Of a DNA stretch of 64,000 nucleotides, positions 8,285 to 17,296 are shown piece by piece. Numbering within the stretch: the first letter of the stretch is position 1; each line of letters starts with the position of its first letter. Under the pieces are notes generated by a model that did no database searches, had not been told where the DNA came from, and saw only the letters and a list, made by a program, of their open reading frames with translations. The stretch comes from Lachnospiraceae bacterium 3-1 (lineage in GTDB: Bacteria; Bacillota; Clostridia; Lachnospirales; Lachnospiraceae). Location: assembly GCA_000403255.2 (NCBI GenBank), contig KE159573.1:57236-121235 (forward strand), given 5' to 3'. The position numbers and the translations under genes were made by a program.

Positions 8285-10531
8285 TTAATTCACCTGAACC
8301 ACTATGGCCCCATCCTCAAACACAACTTTCCCAAGACTTCTAAGTAACGTCTCATTTAAGTTAGGATAGCTTTCCCTCTCCATCTGCCCAATGAAAATAT
8401 AAGATACCTGATACCTGTCTAAAAGATTGCGCACCTGTCCTTCCTCTACAGAAGTATAAATCGTCTCAATCTGAGCTTTTTCCTCATTCAGTCGATCAGG
8501 CTCTCCTCTCCAAAGCCATTCATGAACATACCACCCCTGAACCGTTGGCAGCCCTGTCATGGCAGACACACGGCAGTAACTACTGTAGCTGTCTCCAGGC
8601 GCCTCCAACACCACTGGCGTTCCAGATACCTTGGACTGCAGCCATCGAATTGCAGAAGCATCTCCTGGGAACTCTGTTTCCAGGAAAGCAGTGGCATCTA
8701 ACCCCTGATACCCTTCCCGATTCCAAACCTCACCATTCCACTGGGATATTGCAGTTCCTGTATAGCAAAAGGTCAGCAGAAGACAAACCGTTCCCAGAAT
8801 CCCACATCCACGCGCCCACAAACATTTCTGGGATAGAAACCTTATCAAAATAAATCCCATACCAATCCCAAATAAAATAAACGCCTGGTAAGTCAGCTTA
8901 AACATCGTATTGGAACGAGCAGCAGTTTCCTCATATATATCCTTCAAATAGACAATTTCTGGCATTACAACCAAGCCTAGGGCACACAGACATAATACAA
9001 TAACAAAAAGATCTGCTGTCAGCGTACGCTCCAGCCACTGTAATGGGGTGCATTTTCCATTCTCTAAAAAAATTTTTAGCAGATAAAATATAACAATGGA
9101 AACTGGAAGACCCCAGAGGATACAAAGCTGGTAAAAAGCAGAATGGTTCTCGGCCAAACATATCCCCTGTGCCATCCCGCTGTCAAATTTCAGCGTAAAA
9201 GGCAAAGCCACAAGTAAGCTAAGCAGCAACAATTCTATCCATTGAACCACACTGCTCCAAATACCTTCTTTCCAATCCTGAAACCGGGCCAAATTACGAA
9301 AAAAGCACACACCGCAAATTACTACATAATATATGGCAAAGTCCCATGCATTGCTCCATTGGAAAATTCCCAGGAAAACCCCGCACATCAGCAATGGCAT
9401 TTGAAAAAGCGTCTCTCTTCTTCTGTGTTTTCCACATTTCATCCATGTATACAAAAGACCTACTACCGTTAGCACAAAAAAAATATTTACCACATGAGCA
9501 TGTAAATCTCCCTGAATAAAAGAATAGGCGGGAAACTCATGGATCGTCTGATCAGAAGTTACTGGATTATGTCCAATATAACGTGTAGAATCTGGAAACC
9601 AGTAATCCTTTTCTGAAGTCTTAACCGACGGAAGAATCATACGATATATCACATAATGCATGTTTCCAGCCAACGAAACCGCTGCCCCGGCCAATAATCC
9701 TGAACAGAGAGACCATCTCTTCCACAATTTTTCCTGCAGCAAAGGTTTTTTCTTTATATGGTCTCTACGGGAAAATTTTTCCTTAAAGTAATCTTCCGTA
9801 ACCTGACGTACCAGGGAAAAAGGCAGAGCAAATGCCATACCAGCAATCAAAGTACGCATCAAATGATAGGTAGAGGCAATCTGAGTTCCGGTCACTTTTG
9901 TCAAAAAAACAGCATAGTACTGCCCTCCATAATAATAGTTTATGTGGGACTGACTGTACCAAATATCTGTGGCAGGAAGTTCTGTGCTGCGCATCATGGC
10001 TGCCATAAACCCAAAATCCATAAATTTTTCTTCTCCAAACGCCTGCGGACGAAAACCCGCCACATACGTCCACAAAAGAAAAACCACAAACAGCAACGCC
10101 TCTTCCCAAAAAACCAGATTCCCTTCATTTACAGGAAAAACATTGCACTTCTTCTGTCGCTGCCAATAGACCAACAAAAAATTTACCCCCATGCACAAAA
10201 GAGTGACCATAAGGCAGGTTCCTGCCGTAAATTTTAAAACTCCCACTGCAACTAGCAGCCATGTCACATAGCCTGAGACAGCTATCCCAATAACCTTTGA
10301 AAACAGCCATCCCCTGTCCCGAAATCCAGAAAACAACAGACCTGTAAAGGGCATAAAACAGCATCCAATCACTCCTATGAACAGCCACCAGGCCAGAAAA
10401 GACTGACTATCTTCCCCCAACAGCCAAACGGTCAAACATACCAAGAAGAGAATGATTGCCATTTTATCCTTCTGTTTCAAAATTACATCCTTGTAAAAAT
10501 TTTGTTCTATTTTTTCAACCTGTTGTTCCAT
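8285..10531 (-). CDS. DUF2298 (YYY-type) polytopic membrane protein
   Basis: This large membrane protein, 748 aa, has about sixteen hydrophobic segments. It carries the DUF2298 signatures: FGEEKFMDFGFM near residue 165, then SHINYYYGGQYY near 200, and HAHVVNIFF after the middle loop. These proteins resemble GT-C glycosyltransferases or arabinofuranosyl/mannosyl transferases, and a lipid-linked sugar donor is expected. The C-terminal ~150 residues form a soluble extracytoplasmic domain with AIRWLQSKVSGTPVVLEAPG. GAAAGGATG precedes the ATG. It is directly downstream of GT2 and GtrA, so a linked role in making or moving polyprenyl-phosphate sugars is likely; the enzymatic activity is unproven for the family. 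Confidence 0.85.
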   Translation of the reverse strand: MEQQVEKIEQNFYKDVILKQKDKMAIILFLVCLTVWLLGEDSQSFLAWWLFIGVIGCCFMPFTGLLFSGFRDRGWLFSKVIGIAVSGYVTWLLVAVGVLKFTAGTCLMVTLLCMGVNFLLVYWQRQKKCNVFPVNEGNLVFWEEALLFVVFLLWTYVAGFRPQAFGEEKFMDFGFMAAMMRSTELPATDIWYSQSHINYYYGGQYYAVFLTKVTGTQIASTYHLMRTLIAGMAFALPFSLVRQVTEDYFKEKFSRRDHIKKKPLLQEKLWKRWSLCSGLLAGAAVSLAGNMHYVIYRMILPSVKTSEKDYWFPDSTRYIGHNPVTSDQTIHEFPAYSFIQGDLHAHVVNIFFVLTVVGLLYTWMKCGKHRRRETLFQMPLLMCGVFLGIFQWSNAWDFAIYYVVICGVCFFRNLARFQDWKEGIWSSVVQWIELLLLSLLVALPFTLKFDSGMAQGICLAENHSAFYQLCILWGLPVSIVIFYLLKIFLENGKCTPLQWLERTLTADLFVIVLCLCALGLVVMPEIVYLKDIYEETAARSNTMFKLTYQAFILFGIGMGFILIRFLSQKCLWARGCGILGTVCLLLTFCYTGTAISQWNGEVWNREGYQGLDATAFLETEFPGDASAIRWLQSKVSGTPVVLEAPGDSYSSYCRVSAMTGLPTVQGWYVHEWLWRGEPDRLNEEKAQIETIYTSVEEGQVRNLLDRYQVSYIFIGQMERESYPNLNETLLRSLGKVVFEDGAIVVQVN

Positions 10532-10546
10532 TGTACTGCATCCTTT

Positions 10547-11257
10547 CTATTCCTCTACCTTCCTTCGAAGCGCCAGAAACTGGCGGAATGATTTCTTTCC
10601 AATCCCAAAAATCTTTTTTAGATTAATAGAATTCTCCCCACCTTGGCGTGGCAGAAAGGTAATGGGATAATAATAAACCCCCAAATTTTTCTTCGTATAA
10701 ATTACGGTAATCAATACGTTTGAAAGGAAAAAATCTTTTGGCACTTTTTTGAGAACCTCCCGAAGCTGACTGCAGCGCATCAACCGGTAAGGAGTATTCC
10801 CATCTTTTACCCATACCCGAAATACTACTAGAAGCAGCAAACGAAGCGTCCTTGCAATAAACAGCCGCAGCACACCATCCCCCCGATGCATACGCTGCCC
10901 AATCAACAGGCCGCATTTCTGGCGGTTCTCCCAAAATACGGAAAACTCTGACGGCAGCGTCTGCCCATCAGAGTCTGTTTGAAAGACATAGTCAGCGCCT
11001 TTGCAGATTGCATATTTGTAACCATAGAGTACCGTTGCCCCATGTCCCTGATTTGCTTTGGTAAGCACAATCAACTGAGGATATTGCTTTTTCAGCTCCA
11101 ACGCTGCCTGATAAGTATGATCCTGGCTCCCATCGTCTATAATTACAAGCCGACTGTCAGGCCCTGCCTTCTCTGCTACTGGATGCCACTGGGTGATCAC
11201 AGACCTGATATTTTCTTCTTCATTGTAGGCTGGGACTATGATATAAATCTTATCCAT
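10547..11257 (-). CDS. Family 2 glycosyltransferase (polyprenyl-phosphate glycosyltransferase type)
   Basis: This 236-aa enzyme has a GT-A fold and no membrane helices beyond one hydrophobic patch. IVPAYNEEENI, VIIDDGSQDHT and the metal-binding QTDSDGQ are the classical motifs of dolichol/undecaprenyl-phosphate sugar synthases. It would move a sugar from a nucleotide donor onto a polyprenyl phosphate on the cytosolic face of the membrane. TAAAGGAGG precedes the ATG. The upstream gene encodes GtrA, the usual flippase-like partner for such a lipid-linked sugar, and the downstream DUF2298 protein is a plausible user of it. The sugar is unknown. Confidence 0.88.
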   Translation of the reverse strand: MDKIYIIVPAYNEEENIRSVITQWHPVAEKAGPDSRLVIIDDGSQDHTYQAALELKKQYPQLIVLTKANQGHGATVLYGYKYAICKGADYVFQTDSDGQTLPSEFSVFWENRQKCGLLIGQRMHRGDGVLRLFIARTLRLLLLVVFRVWVKDGNTPYRLMRCSQLREVLKKVPKDFFLSNVLITVIYTKKNLGVYYYPITFLPRQGGENSINLKKIFGIGKKSFRQFLALRRKVEE

Positions 11258-11274
11258 AAATTCCTCCTTTATAT

Positions 11275-11712
11275 TTATTCTCCCATCACCTCTTTTGTTT
11301 TTCCCTTTGATTGGAAAATCACTAATTTACTTGCAACATAATTCAGCACAATTACGATTATATTCGCCGCACATTTCACCAGCATATCATTCATTCCCAT
11401 AATATCTACAAACAGCAGCATACAACCCCAGTCTACGCCTCCAGTGGCAAGCCTGCATGCAAAAAAAGATGTCAGCTCTGCAAAAATCTCTTTTCCTCCC
11501 GACGCACTACTGTGAAATACCCACTTTCGATTGGTAATATATGCAAATGTCACCGCCACTACCCAGGCAATAATGGCGCTTGGCATTGTTCCTAAGTTGA
11601 ACGGATGAGCAGCCAGCCAATATGTAATAACATTTGCCACAGTTGTACAAACACCAAAAAAGAGATACAGAACCACATCTTTATATTTTTCATATAACCT
11701 TTTCCAATTCAT
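11275..11712 (-). CDS. GtrA-family membrane protein
   Basis: This small membrane protein, 145 aa with four helices, belongs to the GtrA family thought to flip undecaprenyl-phosphate-linked sugars across the membrane. LYLFFGVCTTVANVITYW at the N-terminus and AYITNRKWVF in the middle are the typical family segments. GGAAGGAATGGT precedes the ATG. It is the first gene of a run GtrA, GT2, DUF2298 with gaps of only about 15-17 nt, so the three are one transcript. Confidence 0.9.
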   Translation of the reverse strand: MNWKRLYEKYKDVVLYLFFGVCTTVANVITYWLAAHPFNLGTMPSAIIAWVVAVTFAYITNRKWVFHSSASGGKEIFAELTSFFACRLATGGVDWGCMLLFVDIMGMNDMLVKCAANIIVIVLNYVASKLVIFQSKGKTKEVMGE

Positions 11713-11858
11713 ACCATTCCTTCCACTCCTTTGCTGCTATCTTTTTCTAAAATGACCAATATCGCTAATATACAACAAATTATACATTTTTTCAAGCTAT
11801 ATCACCACCCTTCCAGCTTTAATGCTTAAATTTATACTTCTTATTATAACAAGAAGGA

Positions 11859-12044
11859 GCTGTCGCACTAACATAAATTACAATATATAAATTTGTTCAA
11901 AAGGTTTACATTGCAAAGCAATGCAAACAAAATGCACAAAAAATATCTCGGGAAGCTAGCTTCCCGAGATATTTTTTGTGCATTCTGTCTTTGCCGCATA
12001 AGCGGCAAGACCTTTTGAACAAGTAACTATATTAGTGCGACAGC
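11859..12044. repeat. Three-hairpin palindromic element 1 (MITE-like)
   Basis: This 186-bp element is bounded by inverted repeats GCTGTCGCACTAA / TTAGTGCGACAGC. Inside, TTGTTCAAAAGGT pairs with ACCTTTTGAACAA. Within that lie three hairpins: CATTGC/GCAATG (11909-11923), a perfect 54-bp palindrome centred on AAGCTAGCTT (11931-11984), and TTGCCGC/GCGGCAA (11991-12008). It has no ORF. It occupies the stretch between the terminator of the glucuronate operon and gtrA. A structurally matching copy lies at 31199-31398. Confidence 0.88.
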
Positions 12045-12049
12045 CCCAT

Positions 12050-12088
12050 AAAAAAACAGCTTTGTATAAAACCCTTCCATACAAAGCT
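12050..12088 (-). terminator. Intrinsic terminator of glucuronate operon
   Basis: On the minus strand AGCTTTGTAT pairs with ATACAAAGCT (10 bp, perfect, 10-nt loop) and is followed by GTTTTTTTAT. It lies about 25 nt past the SDR stop codon, which closes the operon. Confidence 0.9.
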
Positions 12089-12111
12089 GCTTTCACCTAT
12101 CAAATTATTGG

Positions 12112-12957
12112 TTATACGCCAGAATATGCTGCAAATCCTGCATCAATCGGAAGTACCACACCTGTTATGGCGCTGGCTGCCTGGTCGTCGCACAAAAAGA
12201 ATACGCCTCCTAACAGCTCTTCTCCTTCTACAAATCTCTTCATTGGCGTGCCTGACAAAATTTTATTGGAACGAGCAGTAGGGGTACCATCCTCCTGAAA
12301 CAGCAGGGAACGATTCTGATTTGACACCAGAAATCCCGGAGCAATGGCATTACAGCGGATTCCTGTTCCTGCAAAATGAGTGGCAAGCCACTGGGTAAAA
12401 TTGGATACTGCCGCTTTTGCACCAGAATAAGCTGGAATTTTCGTTAATGGAATATATGCGTTCATAGAAGAAACATTCAGGATACACCCTGATTTACGCT
12501 CTACCATATCCTTTGCAAATGCCTGTGTAGGCAGCAAAGTTCCCTGAAAATTCAACTTAAATACAAAATCCACTCCACTAGGCTCCAAATCGAAAAAGCC
12601 CTTCTGCCCTTCCGTTTTCTCATGGTGATATTCATTGTCTGTGGTGGCCCGGGGATTATTGCCGCCTGCCCCATTAACTAAAATATCACAGGGACCCAGA
12701 TCTGATAAAATCTGCTGGTGAACTGCTTCCAGCTCCTCTGCATCTAACACATTGGCTTTGTAGCCTTGGCAGATATACCCTTCCTCTCTTACTTCTGCTG
12801 CCAGCTTTTCCACACTTTCCTGGTTTAAATCCAAGGCGGCAACCTTTGCGCCTGCCTGTGCAAAAGCCTTTGCCATAGTACCACAGAGCACGCCGCCAGC
12901 TCCGGTTACTACAACTACTTTACCTGTAAAATCTATCTTCAATGGTAATTCCAACAT
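12112..12957 (-). CDS. uxuB: SDR oxidoreductase, probable fructuronate reductase (mannonate oxidoreductase)
   Basis: This 281-aa NAD(P)-dependent short-chain dehydrogenase has the cofactor motif VVVTGAGGVLCG near the N-terminus, NGAGG for the NNAG position, and catalytic Ser plus YSGAKAA (Tyr-x-x-x-Lys). In this operon it should reduce fructuronate to mannonate. It replaces the classical long-chain UxuB with an SDR type, as is common in Firmicutes. I use ATG at 12957 because AAAGGA lies about 10 nt upstream; the longer frame from 12981 would place its start inside the binding site. It is the last gene before a strong terminator and follows uxaC by about 37 nt. Confidence 0.85.
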   Translation of the reverse strand: MLELPLKIDFTGKVVVVTGAGGVLCGTMAKAFAQAGAKVAALDLNQESVEKLAAEVREEGYICQGYKANVLDAEELEAVHQQILSDLGPCDILVNGAGGNNPRATTDNEYHHEKTEGQKGFFDLEPSGVDFVFKLNFQGTLLPTQAFAKDMVERKSGCILNVSSMNAYIPLTKIPAYSGAKAAVSNFTQWLATHFAGTGIRCNAIAPGFLVSNQNRSLLFQEDGTPTARSNKILSGTPMKRFVEGEELLGGVFFLCDDQAASAITGVVLPIDAGFAAYSGV

Positions 12958-12994
12958 AATTTGACTATCCTTTCTATACAATATTATTCATACA

Positions 12995-14395
12995 TCACAC
13001 ATCAAATCCAAAAAAGTTACGTGTATTCCAATAACTTAAGTCACTGATTAATGTCTGTAATGTTCCTTCATCTGCAGGGTATTGACCGCTTTCCACCCAT
13101 TCTCCTACCAATTCACAAAGCACCCGTCGAAAATATTCATGACGCGTATAACTCAAAAAAGAACGGGAATCTGTCAGCATTCCCACAAAGCATCCCAGTA
13201 CGCCATTCGCCGCCAATTCTGTCAATTGACTGCGCATTCCAAAACGATGATCGTTAAACCACCAGGCGCTTCCCTGTTGGATTTTGCCAGAAATTCCACC
13301 CCCCTGAAAGCATGCCATAATGGTAGCAAGAGCGGTATTATCTGTAGGATTTAGGGAATACAGAATAATCTTGGGCAGACCGTCATTTTCTGCAAATGCG
13401 TTTAAAAGAGGAGCCACATGTTCTACTCCTGACTGGCTGTTGACTGCATCATACCCAGTATCCGGGCCAAGACGAGCAAATTGGATTTTGTTGGTATTTC
13501 GAAGGCATCCAAAATGAATCTGCATCACCCAGTTTTTCTCGGCATATTTTTTTGCACAGGCAATAGTCACTAATGTCTTGTAGGCATCCCCAATGGTCCT
13601 GTCTGGGCGCTTTCCTTCCATAGCCATGGAAAACGCTCGGTTTGCAGCCATTTTATCTGGCTTTTCATACATACAGTAATCCAGTCCGTGATCTGCGCAC
13701 AGACAGCCATGATTGGCAAAATAATCAATGCGCTCACACAAAGCATCCGCCACATCCTCTGCCGTAGCAAGTTTTCGGTTTACGACTTCTGACAATGACG
13801 CGATGTATTCGGCAAAGCCTGGCTTGTCGATATTTATGGCTTTATCTGGCCGGAATGCCGGAAGCGCCTTGATATCCATATCCGGATCTGCCTGAATCTG
13901 ATCATGATACTTTAGTTCGTCGACGGGATCATCGGTGGTGCAAATTGCACGCACATCAAATTTCCGCATCAGGGAACAAGCCGAATATCCTTTTAAAATC
14001 TCATTGCAGCGGTCATAAACGTCATCTGCATTTTGGAGTGTCAATGGCTCCGTAATTCCAAATCCTCTTTGAAGCTCCAGATGGCTCCAGTGATAAATGG
14101 GGTTTCCAATTAATTTTGGCATCACACTAGCAAAAGCCCGAAATTTTTCACGGTCTGATGCATCTCCCGTAATTTTATCCTCTGTAATACCGCCAGCCCG
14201 CATCAGACGCCATTTATAATGATCTCCACCCAGCCAAATCTGGGAGATATTTTCGAATTTCCGGTCCTCAGCAATTTCCTTGGGATTGATATGGCAATGA
14301 TAATCAATGATTGGGAGTTTTTCTGCCGTCCCATGATAAAGTTTTTCCGCTGTGGGCGTAGACAGCAGGAAATTTTCATCCATAAATCTTCTCAT
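12995..14395 (-). CDS. uxaC: Glucuronate isomerase
   Basis: UxaC converts D-glucuronate to D-fructuronate, and galacturonate to tagaturonate, in the cytosol. The 466-aa length is normal for the family. Diagnostic segments are IIDYHCHINPKEIAED with the HxH metal motif near residue 32, the IWLGGDHYKWR stretch, and a C-terminal MLTDSRSFLSYTRHEYFRR segment. GAAAGGGG precedes the ATG. It lies 12 nt after uxuA and is followed by the SDR, completing glucuronate to fructuronate to mannonate to 2-keto-3-deoxygluconate within one operon. No KDG kinase or aldolase is visible in the window. Confidence 0.96.
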   Translation of the reverse strand: MRRFMDENFLLSTPTAEKLYHGTAEKLPIIDYHCHINPKEIAEDRKFENISQIWLGGDHYKWRLMRAGGITEDKITGDASDREKFRAFASVMPKLIGNPIYHWSHLELQRGFGITEPLTLQNADDVYDRCNEILKGYSACSLMRKFDVRAICTTDDPVDELKYHDQIQADPDMDIKALPAFRPDKAINIDKPGFAEYIASLSEVVNRKLATAEDVADALCERIDYFANHGCLCADHGLDYCMYEKPDKMAANRAFSMAMEGKRPDRTIGDAYKTLVTIACAKKYAEKNWVMQIHFGCLRNTNKIQFARLGPDTGYDAVNSQSGVEHVAPLLNAFAENDGLPKIILYSLNPTDNTALATIMACFQGGGISGKIQQGSAWWFNDHRFGMRSQLTELAANGVLGCFVGMLTDSRSFLSYTRHEYFRRVLCELVGEWVESGQYPADEGTLQTLISDLSYWNTRNFFGFDV

Positions 14396-14407
14396 AACTG
14401 CCCCTTT

Positions 14408-15478
14408 CTAAATATTCCCAGCTTCTCGTTCCAGCATATCCCAGCAGCCCCATAGATACATAATTCCAAGAGCTCTGTCATACAGTCCATATCCTGGACG
14501 GCACTTCTCATTCCAAATATGACGACCATGGTCTGGGCGGATATACCCTTCGTAGCCACAATCATGATACGCACGCATAATTTCCAGAATTCCAACATCT
14601 CCATCACAATCCCGGTGGGAAGCCTCCGTAAAATCTCCATTGGGGAAATGTTTCACATTGCGGATATGGGCAAACGCAATCCGGTCACAATAGGTACGGA
14701 CAATATCCGGCACATTATTCTTAGGATTTGCGCCGAGAGAGCCAGAACACAGACACAGACAGTTATGCTCATCATCCACCATAGACAGAAAACGCCCAAT
14801 GGATTCCTTGTCCACCAAAAGGCGGGGGAGTCCAAAAATATCCCAGGGGGGATCATCCTGGTGAATGGCCATTTTGATTCCTGTTTGATGGCAGGTAGGC
14901 ATAATGGCTTCCAAAAAATATTTCAGGTTTTCCCAAAGCTTTTCTTTAGTTACCGGACGATATGCTTCAAAAAGCTCATCCAGCTTCGCCATACGCTCCG
15001 GCTCCCAGCCAGGAAATGTCATACCGTGAAGATTTTTCAGTATATAATCAGCCATCTCTTTATAATCTTCCTGAATTTTTGCTTTCTCATAAAACAATGC
15101 AGTGGAACCATCCTCCATTGGATGGAACAAGTCTGTTCTGGTCCAGTCAAAAATCGGCATAAAGTTGTATGTCACTACCTTTACTCCAAATTTGGAAAGA
15201 TTACGTAAGGTTTGCTTGTAATTTTCAATATATTTATCACGGGATGGCAGACCGATTTTGATATCATCATGTACATTCACACTTTCTACCACATCCATAT
15301 TGAATCCATGACCTTCAATCTGCTGCCTCATTTTTTCTATTTCATCTACTTCCCAGACCTCGCCTGCCGCTTTGTCATGCAACGCCCAGACAAGGCCCGT
15401 CACACCTGGAATCTGTTTGATCTCATCCTGAGTGATACTGTCGTTTCCTTCGCCATACCAGCGAAATGTCATCTGCAT
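14408..15478 (-). CDS. uxuA: Mannonate dehydratase
   Basis: This 356-aa TIM-barrel enzyme dehydrates D-mannonate to 2-keto-3-deoxy-D-gluconate. MTFRWYGEGNDSITQDEIKQ (start region) with IPGVTGLVWALHD, then MAIHQDDPPWDIFGLPR and HIRNVKHFPNGDF, are family signatures holding the metal-binding His and Asp residues. An ideal AGGAGGTG ribosome binding site precedes ATG. It stands between the GH3 gene (42 nt away) and uxaC (12 nt away) in the glucuronide operon. Confidence 0.96.
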   Translation of the reverse strand: MQMTFRWYGEGNDSITQDEIKQIPGVTGLVWALHDKAAGEVWEVDEIEKMRQQIEGHGFNMDVVESVNVHDDIKIGLPSRDKYIENYKQTLRNLSKFGVKVVTYNFMPIFDWTRTDLFHPMEDGSTALFYEKAKIQEDYKEMADYILKNLHGMTFPGWEPERMAKLDELFEAYRPVTKEKLWENLKYFLEAIMPTCHQTGIKMAIHQDDPPWDIFGLPRLLVDKESIGRFLSMVDDEHNCLCLCSGSLGANPKNNVPDIVRTYCDRIAFAHIRNVKHFPNGDFTEASHRDCDGDVGILEIMRAYHDCGYEGYIRPDHGRHIWNEKCRPGYGLYDRALGIMYLWGCWDMLEREAGNI

Positions 15479-15520
15479 AAAAACACCTCCTGTATTAATT
15501 AAAATGTAACGTCTTTTCCC

Positions 15521-17293
15521 TTATATTCTCGTGTCAAAAATGCCACAGAAAGAATCCACTGGGTCTTTTCCCTTAAATGCTTCCTCTCCTGTCATCAATT
15601 TTTCAATCAGTGCATCCAGAGTAACGTCCTTACTGTCATAAGCATTAATATAGGTTCGTGCCTGAGGAATATCTGCCAATACAAATGGATGCTGCACACC
15701 TATTACTACAACTGGAAGCTCAAATACATACCAGGGAATTTCTCCTCCTCCTTTTGTCATACCAAAGGATGGACGTGCCACAGGCTGGAAGCCTCCTGCA
15801 ATATCTACCAGGGTAATAATCAAATCCTGATTTTCCCGAAAATCGCGAATTGGAGTCTTCCCTGCAAAGTACATGTTAAGGTCTGGCTTTTCTCCTGCTT
15901 CGATCTGTTTCTGCATTTTCTCAATAGGACTTTCATAAATAAACGCATCAAATCCCTGTGCACACAGCTTATCCTTTAACGTTTCTGCCGCCGATTTCTT
16001 TGCTGCAAAAATCGCTCCAAGCCCCGGCGCAGACAGGCCCTTCACATACACAATCATAATCCGTTTGTAACGCTTTGGCGTAATCGGAAGCACATCTTTA
16101 TCCTTATATTTCACCAATGTAATTGCCTGATCCGAAATTTCCTTCTGCATCTCCTTATGGGCCTTACACCCAATAATTTCATGCACCTGCTCTTTGGGCG
16201 GCATCAACTCTGTTTTTGCTTTTTTGTGCAGTCCCATATGAGCCTTCAATGCCAGAATTCTGTGAAGCGCATCGTCCAGTCGTTCCTCTGTAATGCGTCC
16301 ATCCAGATATCCTTGTTTCATACTGGAAAAATCTTCTTCCATCTCGTTAAAGAATAAAAACATGTCAACTCCTGCTGCAATGGCAGCTGGAAGCACATCA
16401 CTCCGCTTCATGCGACAGGTAAGTCCTACCATATGGGAGGCGTCTGTCAGCACCATACCATTAAATCCAAGCTTCTCCCGAAGCAATCCTTGTATCAGCT
16501 CTGGGGACAAGGTTGCTGGCATCATATCTTCATCCTTAAGTTCTGGATTAAAATGACGTGCATACGCTGGCTGCATAATGTGCCCTGCCATAATAGCCTC
16601 TAATCCATTGTCGATTAAGGTCTGATAAACCATGCCAAAGGTTTCGTCCCATTCCTCACAGCTCATGGTATTCACACTGTTTGCCACATGCTGATCACGG
16701 AAATCCAGACCATCTCCTGGAAAATGCTTTGCAGCACAGCAGAAGCCAGGATTGGCATGAGCCCCTTCCAAATAAGCCTTGGTCATTTCCGCTACCCGCT
16801 TTGGATCATTTCCATAGGTACGCAGACCGATCACCGGATTTTCCCAGTTATAGATAATATCGCTGACGGGTGCAAAGGACAGATTACATCCAATCGCCGC
16901 TGCCTCTTTGTTAGACATATAGCCAAGCTGATATGCATAATCTACATTCCTGGTGGCAGCGATCTTGGTCTGACTTCCGATGGTAGTGCCATCGGTACAT
17001 GCCCCATCCCCACCATTTTCTGTATTACAGGCAATAATCAATGGAACCTTGCTGTTTTCCTGCAAAATCCGGTTCTGTTCATAAATCTCATCTGCAGTTC
17101 CTGGATTGTAACGAATACCTCCGATATGATAATCATTTACTGTCATTTTCAGATAGTCTTCAGTACGACTGGAACCCATATTAAAAAATAACTGGCCGAT
17201 TTTTTCATCCACTGTCATATCTGCAATGGTATCTTCCACCCATTTACAATCTTCTTCTGACAGATAAAACGGCTTCCCTTTCATATCTACCAT
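15521..17293 (-). CDS. GH3-family glycosidase, NagZ-like
   Basis: This 590-aa protein with no signal peptide acts in the cytosol. The GH3 barrel shows AAKHFPGDG followed by RDQH, the loop that supplies the Asp-His acid/base pair in NagZ-type N-acetylhexosaminidases and their phosphorylase relatives, and MVLTDASHMVG with the nucleophile Asp. A C-terminal domain of about 200 residues follows, as in GH3 enzymes that are longer than NagZ. AGGAAGGTAA precedes ATG. Its place between glucuronate genes is unusual: it may trim sugars from imported glucuronate-containing oligosaccharides. A beta-glucosidase, hexosaminidase or phosphorylase activity cannot be separated from sequence alone. Confidence 0.85.
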   Translation of the reverse strand: MVDMKGKPFYLSEEDCKWVEDTIADMTVDEKIGQLFFNMGSSRTEDYLKMTVNDYHIGGIRYNPGTADEIYEQNRILQENSKVPLIIACNTENGGDGACTDGTTIGSQTKIAATRNVDYAYQLGYMSNKEAAAIGCNLSFAPVSDIIYNWENPVIGLRTYGNDPKRVAEMTKAYLEGAHANPGFCCAAKHFPGDGLDFRDQHVANSVNTMSCEEWDETFGMVYQTLIDNGLEAIMAGHIMQPAYARHFNPELKDEDMMPATLSPELIQGLLREKLGFNGMVLTDASHMVGLTCRMKRSDVLPAAIAAGVDMFLFFNEMEEDFSSMKQGYLDGRITEERLDDALHRILALKAHMGLHKKAKTELMPPKEQVHEIIGCKAHKEMQKEISDQAITLVKYKDKDVLPITPKRYKRIMIVYVKGLSAPGLGAIFAAKKSAAETLKDKLCAQGFDAFIYESPIEKMQKQIEAGEKPDLNMYFAGKTPIRDFRENQDLIITLVDIAGGFQPVARPSFGMTKGGGEIPWYVFELPVVVIGVQHPFVLADIPQARTYINAYDSKDVTLDALIEKLMTGEEAFKGKDPVDSFCGIFDTRI

Positions 17294-17296
17294 AAC

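Noticed and set aside
11859..12044. CRISPR array or repeat cluster
   Set aside because: The repeats are inverted stems inside one element, not regularly spaced direct repeats with spacers, and no cas genes are present.
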